60,707 nucleotides of DNA from Betaproteobacteria bacterium SCGC AG-212-J23. GTDB taxonomy: Bacteria > Pseudomonadota > Gammaproteobacteria > Burkholderiales > SG8-39. The stretch covers positions 1 through 60,707 of the forward strand of contig LSTF01000069.1 of NCBI GenBank assembly GCA_001644455.1, read 5' to 3'. Positions 7,995 to 18,598 of the stretch are shown one piece after another. The position numbers and the translations under genes are program-made. Under the pieces are notes generated by a model that was given only the letters and a program-made list of their open reading frames with translations, had not been told where the DNA came from and ran no database searches. Every line of letters begins with the position of its first letter. Positions within the stretch are counted from its first letter, which is position 1.

Positions 7995-9118
7995 TTCGCT
8001 TTTTTTTCCTTTTTCTGCTGGTGGGCGCCGCGCAGGCGCAACCGCGGGAAGGGGAGCTGGCGAAGCTGCGCGCGCGCATCGACGCACTGGCGGAGAAGCT
8101 CGAGGAGAAGGAAGGCTCGCGACGCGAGGCGCGCGACGCGCTGCGCGACTCCGAGCGCGCCATCTCGCAAGCGAACCGCCGCCTGGCGAAGCTGCAGGCC
8201 GACGAACGCGCGCTGCGCGGTTCCGCCGCGCGCATCGCCGAGCGCCGGCGCGAGGCGCAGAAGCGGCTCGCGGCGCAGCGCGGCGCGCTCGAGCGCATGC
8301 TCGCGGCACGCGCCGCTTCACCGTCGCCCGACCTGGTCAGAGTGGCGCTTTCCGGCGACGATCCCGCGGCGATCCCGCGCCAGATGCACTACGCCGGCTA
8401 CGTGTCGCAGGCCGCCGCCCAGCAGCTCGGCGCCTATCGCAACGGCGTGGCCGAGCTCGAGCGGCTCGGCCGCGAGGCCGAGCAGCGCCGCGGCGAGCTG
8501 CGCGCGGTCGAGCAGGAGAGCCGCGCCGACCGGGCGAAGCTCGTCGCCGAGCAGCGCGAGCGCAAGGTGGTGCTGGCGCGCGTCGCGAGCGAGGTGCGCG
8601 CCAGCCGCCGCGAAATGCGGGTGCTGCGCGCCGACGAGGCGCGCCTTTCGCGGCTGGTGGAGGAAATCGGCCGGGTGCGCGTCGAGCTCGAGCCGGCGCC
8701 GCAGGCCGGCGCGCGGCAAGCGTCGTTCGCCACGCTGCGCGGCAAGCTCAGCTTGCCGGTACGCGGGGAACTCACCGGGCGCTTCGGCGCTCCAAGGGGA
8801 GCGGGAATCGAGGCGAAAGGCGTCTTCATCCGCGCGCCCGAGGGACGGCCGGTGAAAGCAATCGCGGCGGGCCAGGTGGTGTTCGCCGACTGGATGCGCG
8901 GCTTCGGCAACCTCCTGATCGTCGACCACGGAGACGGCTATCTTTCGATCTACGCCAACAACGAATCGTTGCTCAAGCAAGTGGGGGAAAACGTCACGTC
9001 CGGAGAGAGTCTCGCCACCACCGGATCGAGCGGCGGCAACGAGGAAACAGGGCTATACTTTGAAATGCGGCACCTCGGCCGCGCCTTCGACCCGCTTCGC
9101 TGGGTCAGGCTGAAATAA
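7991..9118 (+). CDS. EnvC-like murein hydrolase activator (degenerate M23/LytM)
   Basis: Periplasmic coiled-coil protein of about 375 residues that should activate amidases at the division septum, like EnvC. Long heptad-rich helices cover roughly 20-225. The C-terminal LytM-like domain (about 260-375) lacks the zinc ligands of active M23 peptidases: the first His/Asp region reads GAGIEAKGV, the H-x-H motif reads GLYFEM, and Y-x-H reads YANN. A signal peptide ([14 protein letters not shown]) is only included if translation starts at CTG 7991, which overlaps the gpmA stop as CTGA, or at ATT 7994. The first conventional codon, GTG 8021, removes it. Same order as gpmA-envC-ctpA in related genomes. 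Confidence 0.85.
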   Translation: MIRFFFLFLLVGAAQAQPREGELAKLRARIDALAEKLEEKEGSRREARDALRDSERAISQANRRLAKLQADERALRGSAARIAERRREAQKRLAAQRGALERMLAARAASPSPDLVRVALSGDDPAAIPRQMHYAGYVSQAAAQQLGAYRNGVAELERLGREAEQRRGELRAVEQESRADRAKLVAEQRERKVVLARVASEVRASRREMRVLRADEARLSRLVEEIGRVRVELEPAPQAGARQASFATLRGKLSLPVRGELTGRFGAPRGAGIEAKGVFIRAPEGRPVKAIAAGQVVFADWMRGFGNLLIVDHGDGYLSIYANNESLLKQVGENVTSGESLATTGSSGGNEETGLYFEMRHLGRAFDPLRWVRLK

Positions 9119-9130
9119 AGCGAACCCCAA

Positions 9131-10534
9131 ATGCAAAAGCTACGCAACATCGGATTCATCCTTCTCGGCGCCGTCGCCGGGGTGCTGGTCAGCCTGAACT
9201 TCCAGGCGATCGCCGAGCGGCGGCCGTCGCTGCCGATCGAGGAGCTGCGCGCTTTCACCGAGGTGTTCGGCGCGATCAAGACCAACTACGTCGAACCGGT
9301 CGAGGACAAGAAGCTCATCACCGAGGCCATCAACGGCATGCTCACCGGCCTCGATCCGCATTCCGCCTATCTCGACCAGGAAGCGTTCAAGGAATTGCAG
9401 GTCGGCACGCAGGGACAGTTCGGCGGCCTCGGCATCGAAGTCGGCATGGAAGACGGCTTCGTCAAGGTAATCTCGCCGATCGAGGACACGCCCGCGTTCC
9501 GCGCCGGCATCAAGCCCGGCGATCTCATCATCAAGCTCGACGAGACGCCGGTGAAGGGCATGTCGCTCAACGATGCCGTGAAGAAGATGCGCGGCAAGCC
9601 CAACACCCAGATCACGCTCACCATCTCGCGCAAGGGCGAGAGCGCGCCGATGATCGTCACGCTGACGCGCGCGGTGATCCGCGTGCAGAGCGTCAAGTCG
9701 AAGATGTACGAGCCGGGCTACGCCTGGGTGCGCGTCTCGCAATTCCAGGAAGGCACCGCCGAGGCGATGGTGAAGCACATCGAAGGCCTGTTCAAGCAAG
9801 GCCAGGTGAAAGGCCTCGTGCTCGATCTGCGCAACGATCCGGGCGGCCTGCTGCACGGTGCGGTTGCCATCTCGTCGGCGTTCCTGCCGCAGAAGACGCT
9901 GGTCGTCTCGACCGACGGCCGCGCCGAGGATTCGCGCAAGAAGTTCTACGCCTCGCCGGAAGATTACGCGCGGCGCGGCGACGACGTGCTGCGCAGCCTG
10001 CCGGCGGCGGTGAAGACCGTGCCGATGGTAGTGCTGGTGAACGGCGGCTCGGCCTCGGCTTCGGAGATCGTCGCCGGCGCGCTGCAGGACCACAAGCGCG
10101 CCAAGGTGATCGGCACGCAGACCTTCGGCAAGGGCTCGGTGCAGACCATCATGCCGCTCGGCAACAACACTGCGATCAAGCTGACCACGGCGCGCTACTA
10201 CACGCCGAGCGGGCGCTCGATCCAGGCGCTCGGCATCACCCCCGACATCATGGTCGAGGATCCGACCGACACCGCGATCCGCGTGCGCGAGGCCGATCTG
10301 CAGCGCCATCTCGAAAACAGCGCCGCGCAGCAGAAGGAGCAGGCCTCGGCACCGCGCGTCAAGCCCGCGGCGCCGACGCCGCCCGCGGACCAGAAGCCGA
10401 CCGAGATGGGCTCAAAGGAAGACTTCCAGCTGCAGCAGGCCGTCGCCTTCCTGAAAGGCGAACCGGTGAAGAGCCAGTCGCCGACGGTCGCGCAGACCGA
10501 GACGCCGAAGCCGGCCGTCAAGCCCGTCAACTAG
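9131..10534 (+). CDS. C-terminal processing peptidase, S41 family
   Basis: Periplasmic serine protease anchored by an N-terminal hydrophobic segment (about 5-27), 467 residues. A PDZ domain (about 95-175, GQFGGLGIEV...AGIKPGDLI) recognises substrate C-termini. The S41 catalytic domain has nucleophile S309 in GSASASEI, K334 in FGKGSVQ and Q338. The Ala/Pro/Lys-rich tail (about 390-467) is low complexity. It follows the EnvC-like gene by 12 nt, suggesting joint control of cell-wall hydrolases. CtpA/Prc naming varies between species. Confidence 0.95.
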   Translation: MQKLRNIGFILLGAVAGVLVSLNFQAIAERRPSLPIEELRAFTEVFGAIKTNYVEPVEDKKLITEAINGMLTGLDPHSAYLDQEAFKELQVGTQGQFGGLGIEVGMEDGFVKVISPIEDTPAFRAGIKPGDLIIKLDETPVKGMSLNDAVKKMRGKPNTQITLTISRKGESAPMIVTLTRAVIRVQSVKSKMYEPGYAWVRVSQFQEGTAEAMVKHIEGLFKQGQVKGLVLDLRNDPGGLLHGAVAISSAFLPQKTLVVSTDGRAEDSRKKFYASPEDYARRGDDVLRSLPAAVKTVPMVVLVNGGSASASEIVAGALQDHKRAKVIGTQTFGKGSVQTIMPLGNNTAIKLTTARYYTPSGRSIQALGITPDIMVEDPTDTAIRVREADLQRHLENSAAQQKEQASAPRVKPAAPTPPADQKPTEMGSKEDFQLQQAVAFLKGEPVKSQSPTVAQTETPKPAVKPVN

Positions 10535-10541
10535 CCGCGCA

Positions 10542-11282
10542 CTGAACGACCAGCAGCTCCTCCGCTACAGCCGCCACATCCTTCTCTCCGAAGTCGGAGT
10601 CGAAGGACAGGAGCGGCTGCGAGCGGCGCACGCACTGGTCATTGGTGCGGGCGGCCTCGGCTGCCCTGCTTCGCTTTATCTCGCAGCCTCGGGCATCGGC
10701 CGCCTGACCATCGCCGACTCCGACAAGGTCGACCTCACCAACCTGCAGCGCCAGATCCTCTACCGCACCAGCGACGTCGGCGCGGTGAAAGTCGAAGCGG
10801 CGCGAGCCGCGCTGAGGGGGATCAATCCCGACGTCGAAGTCGTGCCGCTGCACCAGCGCGTCAAGGATTTCACTGCGCTCGTGACAAGCGCCGACGTGGT
10901 GCTCGATTGCTCCGACAACTTCGCCACGCGCCACGCGCTGAACCGCGCTTGCGTCGCGGCGAAGAAACCGCTCGTCGCAGGCGCGGCGATCCGCTTCGAC
11001 GCGCAGCTGATGGTCTTCGATTTGCGGCGGAAGGACTCGCCCTGCTACTCGTGCATCTTTCCCGAGGACGCCGAGGTCGAGGAAGTGCAGTGCTCGACGA
11101 TGGGCGTGCTTGCGCCGCTGACCGGTGCGATCGGCGCGATGCAGGCGATGGAAGCGATCAAGCTCGTCGCCGAGGTCGGCACGTCGTTGAGCGGCAGGCT
11201 GCAGGTCTTCGACGCGATGAGCGCAGAGTGGCGTACCGTGAAAGTCGCCAAGGATCCGGCGTGCGCCGTTTGCTCGCCTTAG
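10542..11282 (+). CDS. moeB: MoeB/ThiF/HesA-family sulfur-carrier adenylyltransferase
   Basis: Adenylates the C-terminal glycine of a sulfur-carrier protein (MoaD or ThiS). 246 residues: nucleotide loop GAGGLG 35-40, zinc cysteines C168/C171 (CYSC) and C241/C244 (CAVC), and conserved C184 in CSTMGVLAP. The family N-terminus MNDxQLLRYSRHILL is reproduced exactly if CTG 10542 is the initiator. No ATG, GTG or TTG occurs in frame before 10785, and starting there would delete the ATP-binding loop. Lies 7 nt after ctpA, the usual betaproteobacterial position. Confidence 0.9.
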   Translation: MNDQQLLRYSRHILLSEVGVEGQERLRAAHALVIGAGGLGCPASLYLAASGIGRLTIADSDKVDLTNLQRQILYRTSDVGAVKVEAARAALRGINPDVEVVPLHQRVKDFTALVTSADVVLDCSDNFATRHALNRACVAAKKPLVAGAAIRFDAQLMVFDLRRKDSPCYSCIFPEDAEVEEVQCSTMGVLAPLTGAIGAMQAMEAIKLVAEVGTSLSGRLQVFDAMSAEWRTVKVAKDPACAVCSP

Positions 11283-11671
11283 CGCTGTCGGCCTGGGCTA
11301 CGAGCGCGGCGGCAGAGTGCCTCCTGTACGAACCTAGCGAGGTGACTTTGGCCGGGGTCGTGCGGTACCGAACCTATGCCGGACCGCCCAACTACGACAG
11401 CATCGCGTCGGGCGACAGGCCGGAGCGCGCGGCGATACTGGAACTCGACTCCCCGGTATGCGTGCGAAGCAAGCAGCACGACGACCTCGGGATCAATGTC
11501 CCTCACGACAACATTCGGCTTGTCCAGCTTGTGCTGCTTCCCTCCATTTCGCGACCATCGCCTGACAGCAAGATCGCGGTGACCGGATCCCTTTCCGGTG
11601 CCCAAACCGGACACCATCGCACACGGGTGCTGCTCTACGTAAGAGCGATAGGAGCCTACGAGAGGAGATAG
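11261..11671 (+). CDS. small secreted DUF4431-like protein
   Basis: 136 residues. GTG 11261, overlapping moeB by 22 nt and preceded by AAGGA, gives a clean signal peptide (MRRLLALALSAWATSAAA) cleaved before ECLLYEP. The mature part contains CLLYEPSEVTLAGVV, GPPNYDSI, LDSPVCV, IRLVQLVL and TGHHRTRVLL, a pattern I recognise from the DUF4431 domain, a predicted small beta-barrel in secreted proteins. Two cysteines may form a disulfide. Function unknown. The 3' end overlaps the convergent slmA by 16 nt. Confidence 0.72.
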   Translation: MRRLLALALSAWATSAAAECLLYEPSEVTLAGVVRYRTYAGPPNYDSIASGDRPERAAILELDSPVCVRSKQHDDLGINVPHDNIRLVQLVLLPSISRPSPDSKIAVTGSLSGAQTGHHRTRVLLYVRAIGAYERR

Positions 11672-12210
11672 CGCTTCTGCGCCGAGAAGTTCTCGCCCGG
11701 CTTCTTGCTGAAACCGCTCTTGGCGAACTGGTGCATGCAACCGATCGCGTAGCGCAGTAGCGCGCCGGCGCGGCCGTTGGCATCGGCATCCGACGCGACG
11801 CGCAAGGACTGCTTCAGCGTAGTTTCGAAACGCTCGAAGAACTGGTTCATGCGCGCCTGCAGCCGTTCGTGTTCGCCGACCAGCGCATCGCCGGTCAGGA
11901 CGCGCACCATGCCGGGATTCTTCTCGGCGAAGGCAAGCAGCATCTCGACCAGCTTCTCGGCCTGCTTGCGGCCGTCGGACTCGTCGGCGGTGATCTTGTT
12001 GGCGAGGGTGAAGACCGATTCCTCGATGAACTGGATCAGGCCTTCGTACATCTGCGCCTTGGAGGCAAAGTGGCGGTAGAGCGCCGCTTCGGAGACGCCG
12101 AGCTTCTCGGCGAGCGCGGCGGTGGTGATCTTCTCCCACTTCGGCGCCTCCAGCATCTCTGCGAGGGCCTTGAGGATCTCGAGCTTGCGTTCGCCTTTGG
12201 CGCGCGGCAT
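11656..12210 (-). CDS. slmA: nucleoid occlusion factor SlmA (TetR family)
   Basis: DNA-binding protein that blocks FtsZ assembly over the chromosome. 184 residues with an N-terminal TetR helix-turn-helix (TTAALAEKLGVSEAALYRHF, about 29-48) and the SlmA-type C-terminal half (FEEs-like FIEESVFTLANKI, GCMHQFAKSGFSKKP). Placement beside a pyrimidine nucleotidase and argB is typical of betaproteobacterial SlmA and separates it from generic TetR repressors. It abuts the nucleotidase gene with no gap. Confidence 0.9.
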   Translation of the reverse strand: MPRAKGERKLEILKALAEMLEAPKWEKITTAALAEKLGVSEAALYRHFASKAQMYEGLIQFIEESVFTLANKITADESDGRKQAEKLVEMLLAFAEKNPGMVRVLTGDALVGEHERLQARMNQFFERFETTLKQSLRVASDADANGRAGALLRYAIGCMHQFAKSGFSKKPGENFSAQKRYLLS

Positions 12211-13763
<1,553 letters not shown>

Positions 13764-14192
13764 CTACTGGATGGTGACCTGCTTGCGCGCCGCGGCCGCC
13801 TTCTTCGGCAGCTTGAGCTCGAGCACGCCGTCGCGGAACTTGGCTTCCGCCCGGGCTTCGTCGATCTCCTGCGGCAGGGTGAAGCTGCGGGTGACCTTGC
13901 CGTAGACGCGCTCGCTGTGCAGCACGCGCTCGTCCTTGGCGGCGTCCTTCTCGCGCTTCACTTCCGCAGTGAGGATCACGTCGGCGCCGTCGATCGACAC
14001 CTGGATGTCCTCCTTGCGCACGCCGGGCAGGTCGGCGTTGACCGTGTACGCGCCATTCACTTCGGCCACGTCCACCTTCACGCGCGGCAGCACGTCGCCG
14101 CGACCCTCGTAGGAAACCGGGCGCACGAGGAAGCCCTTGAAGATATCGTCCACCAGATCGTTGAATGGATCGAAGCGGGTAACATTTGCCAT
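13764..14192 (-). CDS. small heat-shock protein (Hsp20/alpha-crystallin)
   Basis: 142-residue ATP-independent holdase. The alpha-crystallin domain spans about 40-135: DLPGVRKEDIQVSIDG in the first half, and the closing FRDGVLELKLPK (GVLxLxLPK) motif. ATG 14192 has a good ribosome site, AAAAGGA, 8 nt upstream. It diverges from the sigma-factor gene across 66 bp carrying a 7-bp inverted repeat (14208-14214/14243-14249). Heat control is expected for the family but no sigma-32 promoter was recognised. Confidence 0.95.
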   Translation of the reverse strand: MANVTRFDPFNDLVDDIFKGFLVRPVSYEGRGDVLPRVKVDVAEVNGAYTVNADLPGVRKEDIQVSIDGADVILTAEVKREKDAAKDERVLHSERVYGKVTRSFTLPQEIDEARAEAKFRDGVLELKLPKKAAAARKQVTIQ

Positions 14193-14207
14193 GGTCTTGT
14201 CCTTTTC

Positions 14208-14249
14208 GAAAACCTGTACCCAGAAGGTCGGGACGGACTCGCGGTTTTC
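14208..14249. repeat. inverted repeat between hsp20 and the sigma-factor gene
   Basis: GAAAACC at 14208-14214 and its reverse complement GGTTTTC at 14243-14249 flank 28 nt. Each arm lies 10-16 nt from one of the two divergent start codons and next to its ribosome-binding site. It could be an operator or an RNA stem in either leader. Function not established. Confidence 0.4.
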
Positions 14250-14258
14250 AAGGGGGCC

Positions 14259-14792
14259 ATGAAGAGTTTCGCCGCCCGGGTGGAGGAGGAGCGTCCCTAT
14301 CTCATCCGCTACGCCAGCCTGCAGCTTCGCGACCGGCACGCCGCCGAGGACTGCGTCCAGGAAACCCTGGTCGCGGCGCTCGCCGGAGAAGCGAGCTTCG
14401 GCGGCCGCTCGAACCTGCGCACCTGGCTGACCGGCATCCTGAAGCACAAGATCGTCGACGCGATCCGGCGCATGGCGCGCGACCCGGAACCGGTGCCCGA
14501 CGTTGCAGAACTCGAAGCACTGTTCGACGAAACCGGTCATTGGCGCGAGGCGCCCGACGCCTGGCCGGACAATTCGCTCGAGCAGAAGCAGTTCTTCTCG
14601 GTCCTCGAAGAGTGCCTCGCGCGCCTGCCGGCAAAGACCGCGCAGGCTTTCATGATGCGCGAGCACATGGGATACGAAACTGACGAAATCTGTAAGGAAC
14701 TCGCGGTCACACCGACCCATTGCTGGGTGCTCCTGTATCGCGCGCGCATGGCGCTGAAGGAATGCCTGCAGACGAACTGGTTCCAGAAATGA
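14259..14792 (+). CDS. ECF-like sigma-70 family RNA polymerase sigma factor
   Basis: 177 residues with only regions sigma2 (about 8-75: EERPYLIRYASLQLRDRHAAEDCVQETLV) and sigma4 (about 115-170: ECLARLPAKTAQAFMMREHMGYETDEICKEL, split across the HTH). This matches the extracytoplasmic-function class. It is coupled by ATGA to a 56-residue zinc-type anti-sigma gene, so activity is probably controlled by that partner. ATG 14259 is preceded by AAGGGGG at short spacing. The target regulon is unknown; Hsp20 lies divergently. Confidence 0.9.
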   Translation: MKSFAARVEEERPYLIRYASLQLRDRHAAEDCVQETLVAALAGEASFGGRSNLRTWLTGILKHKIVDAIRRMARDPEPVPDVAELEALFDETGHWREAPDAWPDNSLEQKQFFSVLEECLARLPAKTAQAFMMREHMGYETDEICKELAVTPTHCWVLLYRARMALKECLQTNWFQK

Positions 14793-14959
14793 AGCTGACT
14801 TGCAAAGAGGCCTCGCGCCTCGTCTCCCAGGGACTCGACCGCCGGCTCGGTCCGTGGGAATGGCTGCGCTTGCGCCTGCATCTCGCGATCTGCGACGCGT
14901 GCGCCGCCTTTACAAAGCAGATGGAATTCCTGCGGCGTGCAATCCGCCGCCTCCCCTGA
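14789..14959 (+). CDS. mini zinc-finger anti-sigma factor (zf-HC2 type)
   Basis: Only 56 residues. H31-x3-C35-x2-C38 (HLAICDAC) with an upstream Cys5 forms the HxxxCxxC zinc motif of anti-sigma domains. There is no transmembrane segment or periplasmic sensor, so it should be a soluble cytoplasmic regulator that binds the sigma factor encoded immediately upstream (ATGA overlap). Related small anti-sigmas can respond to thiol oxidation; that role here is inferred. Confidence 0.82.
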   Translation: MKLTCKEASRLVSQGLDRRLGPWEWLRLRLHLAICDACAAFTKQMEFLRRAIRRLP

Positions 14960-15090
14960 CCGCTGCGCCGCCTGCGGCGCGCCGTTTCAATGCGGGCGCG
15001 ATGAGACCGCTTGCTGGTGCACGGCGCTGCCGCGCGTGGAGATCATGCCGGGGATGAGCTGCCTGTGCCGCGCCTGCCTGGAACAGAAAC

Positions 15091-16397
<1,307 letters not shown>

Positions 16398-16401
<4 letters not shown>

Positions 16402-16931
16402 AGCGTCTCGATGGTGCGGTTCTGGTTCGTATAGATGCAGATTTCGCCGGCGATGGCGAGCGCCTTGTCGACGATTTCTTTGGGATTCAATGAAGAATTA
16501 TCCAAAAGGGCGCGCGCGGCGGCCTGGGCGTAGGGACCACCCGAGCCGATCGCGATCACGCCATGCTCGGGCTCGACCACGTCGCCCATGCCGGTGATGA
16601 TCAGCGACTTCTCCTTGTCGGCCACGGCGAGCATCGCCTCGAGGCGCCGCAGGATGCGGTCGGTGCGCCAGTCCTTGGCGAGCTCGACCGCCGAGCGCAT
16701 GAGATTGCCCTGGTGCTTGTCGAGCTTCGCCTCGAAGCGCTCGAACAGCGTGAACGCGTCGGCCGTGCCGCCGGCGAAGCCGGCGAGGATGCGATCCTGG
16801 TAGAGGCGGCGCACTTTTTTCGCGCCGCCCTTGAGGATGACATTGCCGAGCGTCACTTGGCCGTCGCCGCCAAGCGCCACGCTCGCGCCGCGGCGCACGG
16901 AAAGAATGGTCGTGCCGTGCAGTTGTTCCAT
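16398..16931 (-). CDS. hslV: ATP-dependent protease proteolytic subunit HslV
   Basis: Threonine peptidase that forms the HslUV chamber. 177 residues. Processing before T7 ([14 protein letters not shown]) would expose the catalytic threonine. [34 protein letters not shown] and the C-terminal [10 protein letters not shown] are diagnostic. It starts only 9 nt after the stop of the metal ABC permease, so it may be read from the long upstream transcript as well as from its own promoter. Confidence 0.97.
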
Positions 16932-16940
16932 GGGATTTAC

Positions 16941-17702
16941 CTACGTTGGGGCTTGCGGCCGCAATATCAAGAATAGCGCAAAGCCCGTGACGGCCATGGT
17001 GCAGACGATCAGCGGTCCGGGCGGCAGGTCGGAAAAGAGCGAAATACCGAGCCCGACCGCGTAGCCGACGGCGCCAAGCAAGTAGGACACCGCGAGCCGA
17101 CCCCTCACCAACCGCCGGGTGGCGAGCGCGGGCACGATGAGCGTGGTGAAGACGAGGTACACGCCGACGAGCTGCACCGAGGCGGTCACGACGCAGGCGA
17201 AGAGCACGTAGAACCCGACGCGGCCGAGGCGTTCGCCGAGGCCGAACCACGCTGCGAGGATGGCGGCGTAGAGGAGCGCGATCAGACCCAGCCTGGCGGG
17301 ATCGGCCCACAGGATCTGCCCGACGAGAAGATCCTTGAGATTCTCGGCGCCGTGCGGGTTGGTCGCGAGCAGCAGGATGGCGGCGTTCGCCGCGACGATG
17401 AAGCTCACCCCGATCACTGCCTCCTGCACCTCGGGCCAGCGCTTGTCGGTCCAATTGAGAAGCAGCGCGCCGCCGAGCGCTGCGCCGAGCGCCGCGACCT
17501 GCACCGCGGCGCCCTGCGGCTCGAAGCCGAACCGGTCGGCGACGATCACGCCCAGGCCCGCGATCTGCGCTACCGCCAGGTCGATGAACACGATGCCGCG
17601 CTTCAGCACTTGGATGCCGAGCGGAACGTGTGTCGCGGTGACGAGCAACCCCGCGAGCAGCGCCGGCCAGACGATGTTGAAAGCGGCGGTATCGAGCGTC
17701 AT
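16941..17702 (-). CDS. zinc/manganese-type ABC transporter permease (ZnuB family)
   Basis: 253 residues, almost entirely hydrophobic with about eight membrane helices. It belongs to the ABC-3 family of metal permeases (LKRGIVFIDLAVAQIAGLGV near the N-terminus, LVGVYLVFTTLIVPALATR in the coupling region, split around the EAA-like site). It should move Zn2+ or Mn2+ into the cell with the binding protein encoded just upstream (ATGA overlap). The cognate ATPase gene, normally adjacent, is absent from this cluster. Confidence 0.88.
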   Translation of the reverse strand: MTLDTAAFNIVWPALLAGLLVTATHVPLGIQVLKRGIVFIDLAVAQIAGLGVIVADRFGFEPQGAAVQVAALGAALGGALLLNWTDKRWPEVQEAVIGVSFIVAANAAILLLATNPHGAENLKDLLVGQILWADPARLGLIALLYAAILAAWFGLGERLGRVGFYVLFACVVTASVQLVGVYLVFTTLIVPALATRRLVRGRLAVSYLLGAVGYAVGLGISLFSDLPPGPLIVCTMAVTGFALFLILRPQAPT

Positions 17703-18589
17703 TGCAGCGGCGCGAGCAGCCGCGCGAGAAGATCGTCGAAGTAGCCGAAGAGATCCTTCGCGCGATCCGATCCGCCGACGGTAAAGGGCAGCATCACGTT
17801 GGGGATGCCGCTGCGCTGCGAAAGGAACTGCGCCGCCTTCGGATCGTCGTAGGAAGAGTAGACGATCACCTTCGCCGGCGCCTGCTTCATCTGATCGACG
17901 AGCTCGACCAGGTGTGAAGTCGTCGGCGGAATCCCGGGCTTCGGCTCCAGGTTGCCGACCTCGCGCATCCCGAGCCAGGCGATCAGGTAGGTGAACCCCT
18001 TGTGATGCTGCACCAGCGGCACGCCCTTGAGCGGCGCGGCCTGCTTCTCCCAGCGCGCGATCGCCTCCGCCCAGCGCTTGTCGAAGGAATCGGCGCGTGA
18101 CCGGTACGACGCCGCATTGGCGGCGTCGAGCTGCGCCAGCCGCTCGGCGAGAACTCTGGCGACCTTGGCGATGTTGCGCGGATCGGTCTGGATATGCGGA
18201 TTCCCGCCGGGGTGCACGTCGCCCATCGAGCGGTCGAGCGCGGTCGGAACTTCGAGCCTGAGCACGTAGCGCGAAGCCTCGAGGTAGCCGGGCGAGCCCG
18301 GCTGTACGCGGCCGTTGCCCGATTGCGTGAGCAGCAGCGGCAGCCAGCCGATCTCCAGTTCGGAGCCCGAGCACACGACGAGGTCGGCGGCGCGCATGCG
18401 CGCGATCAGGCTCGGCCGCGCCTCGATGTGATGCGGATCCTGGCGCGCCGTGGTGGCCGAAACGACGCTCACCTTGTCGCCGCCCAGCTCCTGCGCGAGC
18501 GACGCCCACTCGGGTTCACAGGCGAAGACATTGACCGCGGCGAATGCAGGAACGGAAGCGAAAGCGAGGAGGAAAAGAAGCAATCTCAT
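17699..18589 (-). CDS. metal ABC transporter substrate-binding protein (ZnuA-like, cluster 9)
   Basis: 296-residue periplasmic binding protein with signal peptide 1-17 (cut after PAFA). Probable metal ligands are H53/H54 (QDPHHIEARPS), H126 and H132 (GDVHPGGNPHI) and the HHKGF pair near 199. There is no long His-rich loop as in classical ZnuA. The metal is likely zinc, judging by CobW and the small His/Cys protein in the same run, but Mn2+ cannot be excluded. Coupled to the permease by ATGA and 9 nt after the porin-like gene. Confidence 0.87.
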   Translation of the reverse strand: MRLLLFLLAFASVPAFAAVNVFACEPEWASLAQELGGDKVSVVSATTARQDPHHIEARPSLIARMRAADLVVCSGSELEIGWLPLLLTQSGNGRVQPGSPGYLEASRYVLRLEVPTALDRSMGDVHPGGNPHIQTDPRNIAKVARVLAERLAQLDAANAASYRSRADSFDKRWAEAIARWEKQAAPLKGVPLVQHHKGFTYLIAWLGMREVGNLEPKPGIPPTTSHLVELVDQMKQAPAKVIVYSSYDDPKAAQFLSQRSGIPNVMLPFTVGGSDRAKDLFGYFDDLLARLLAPLQ

Positions 18590-18598
18590 GAGCTTCTC

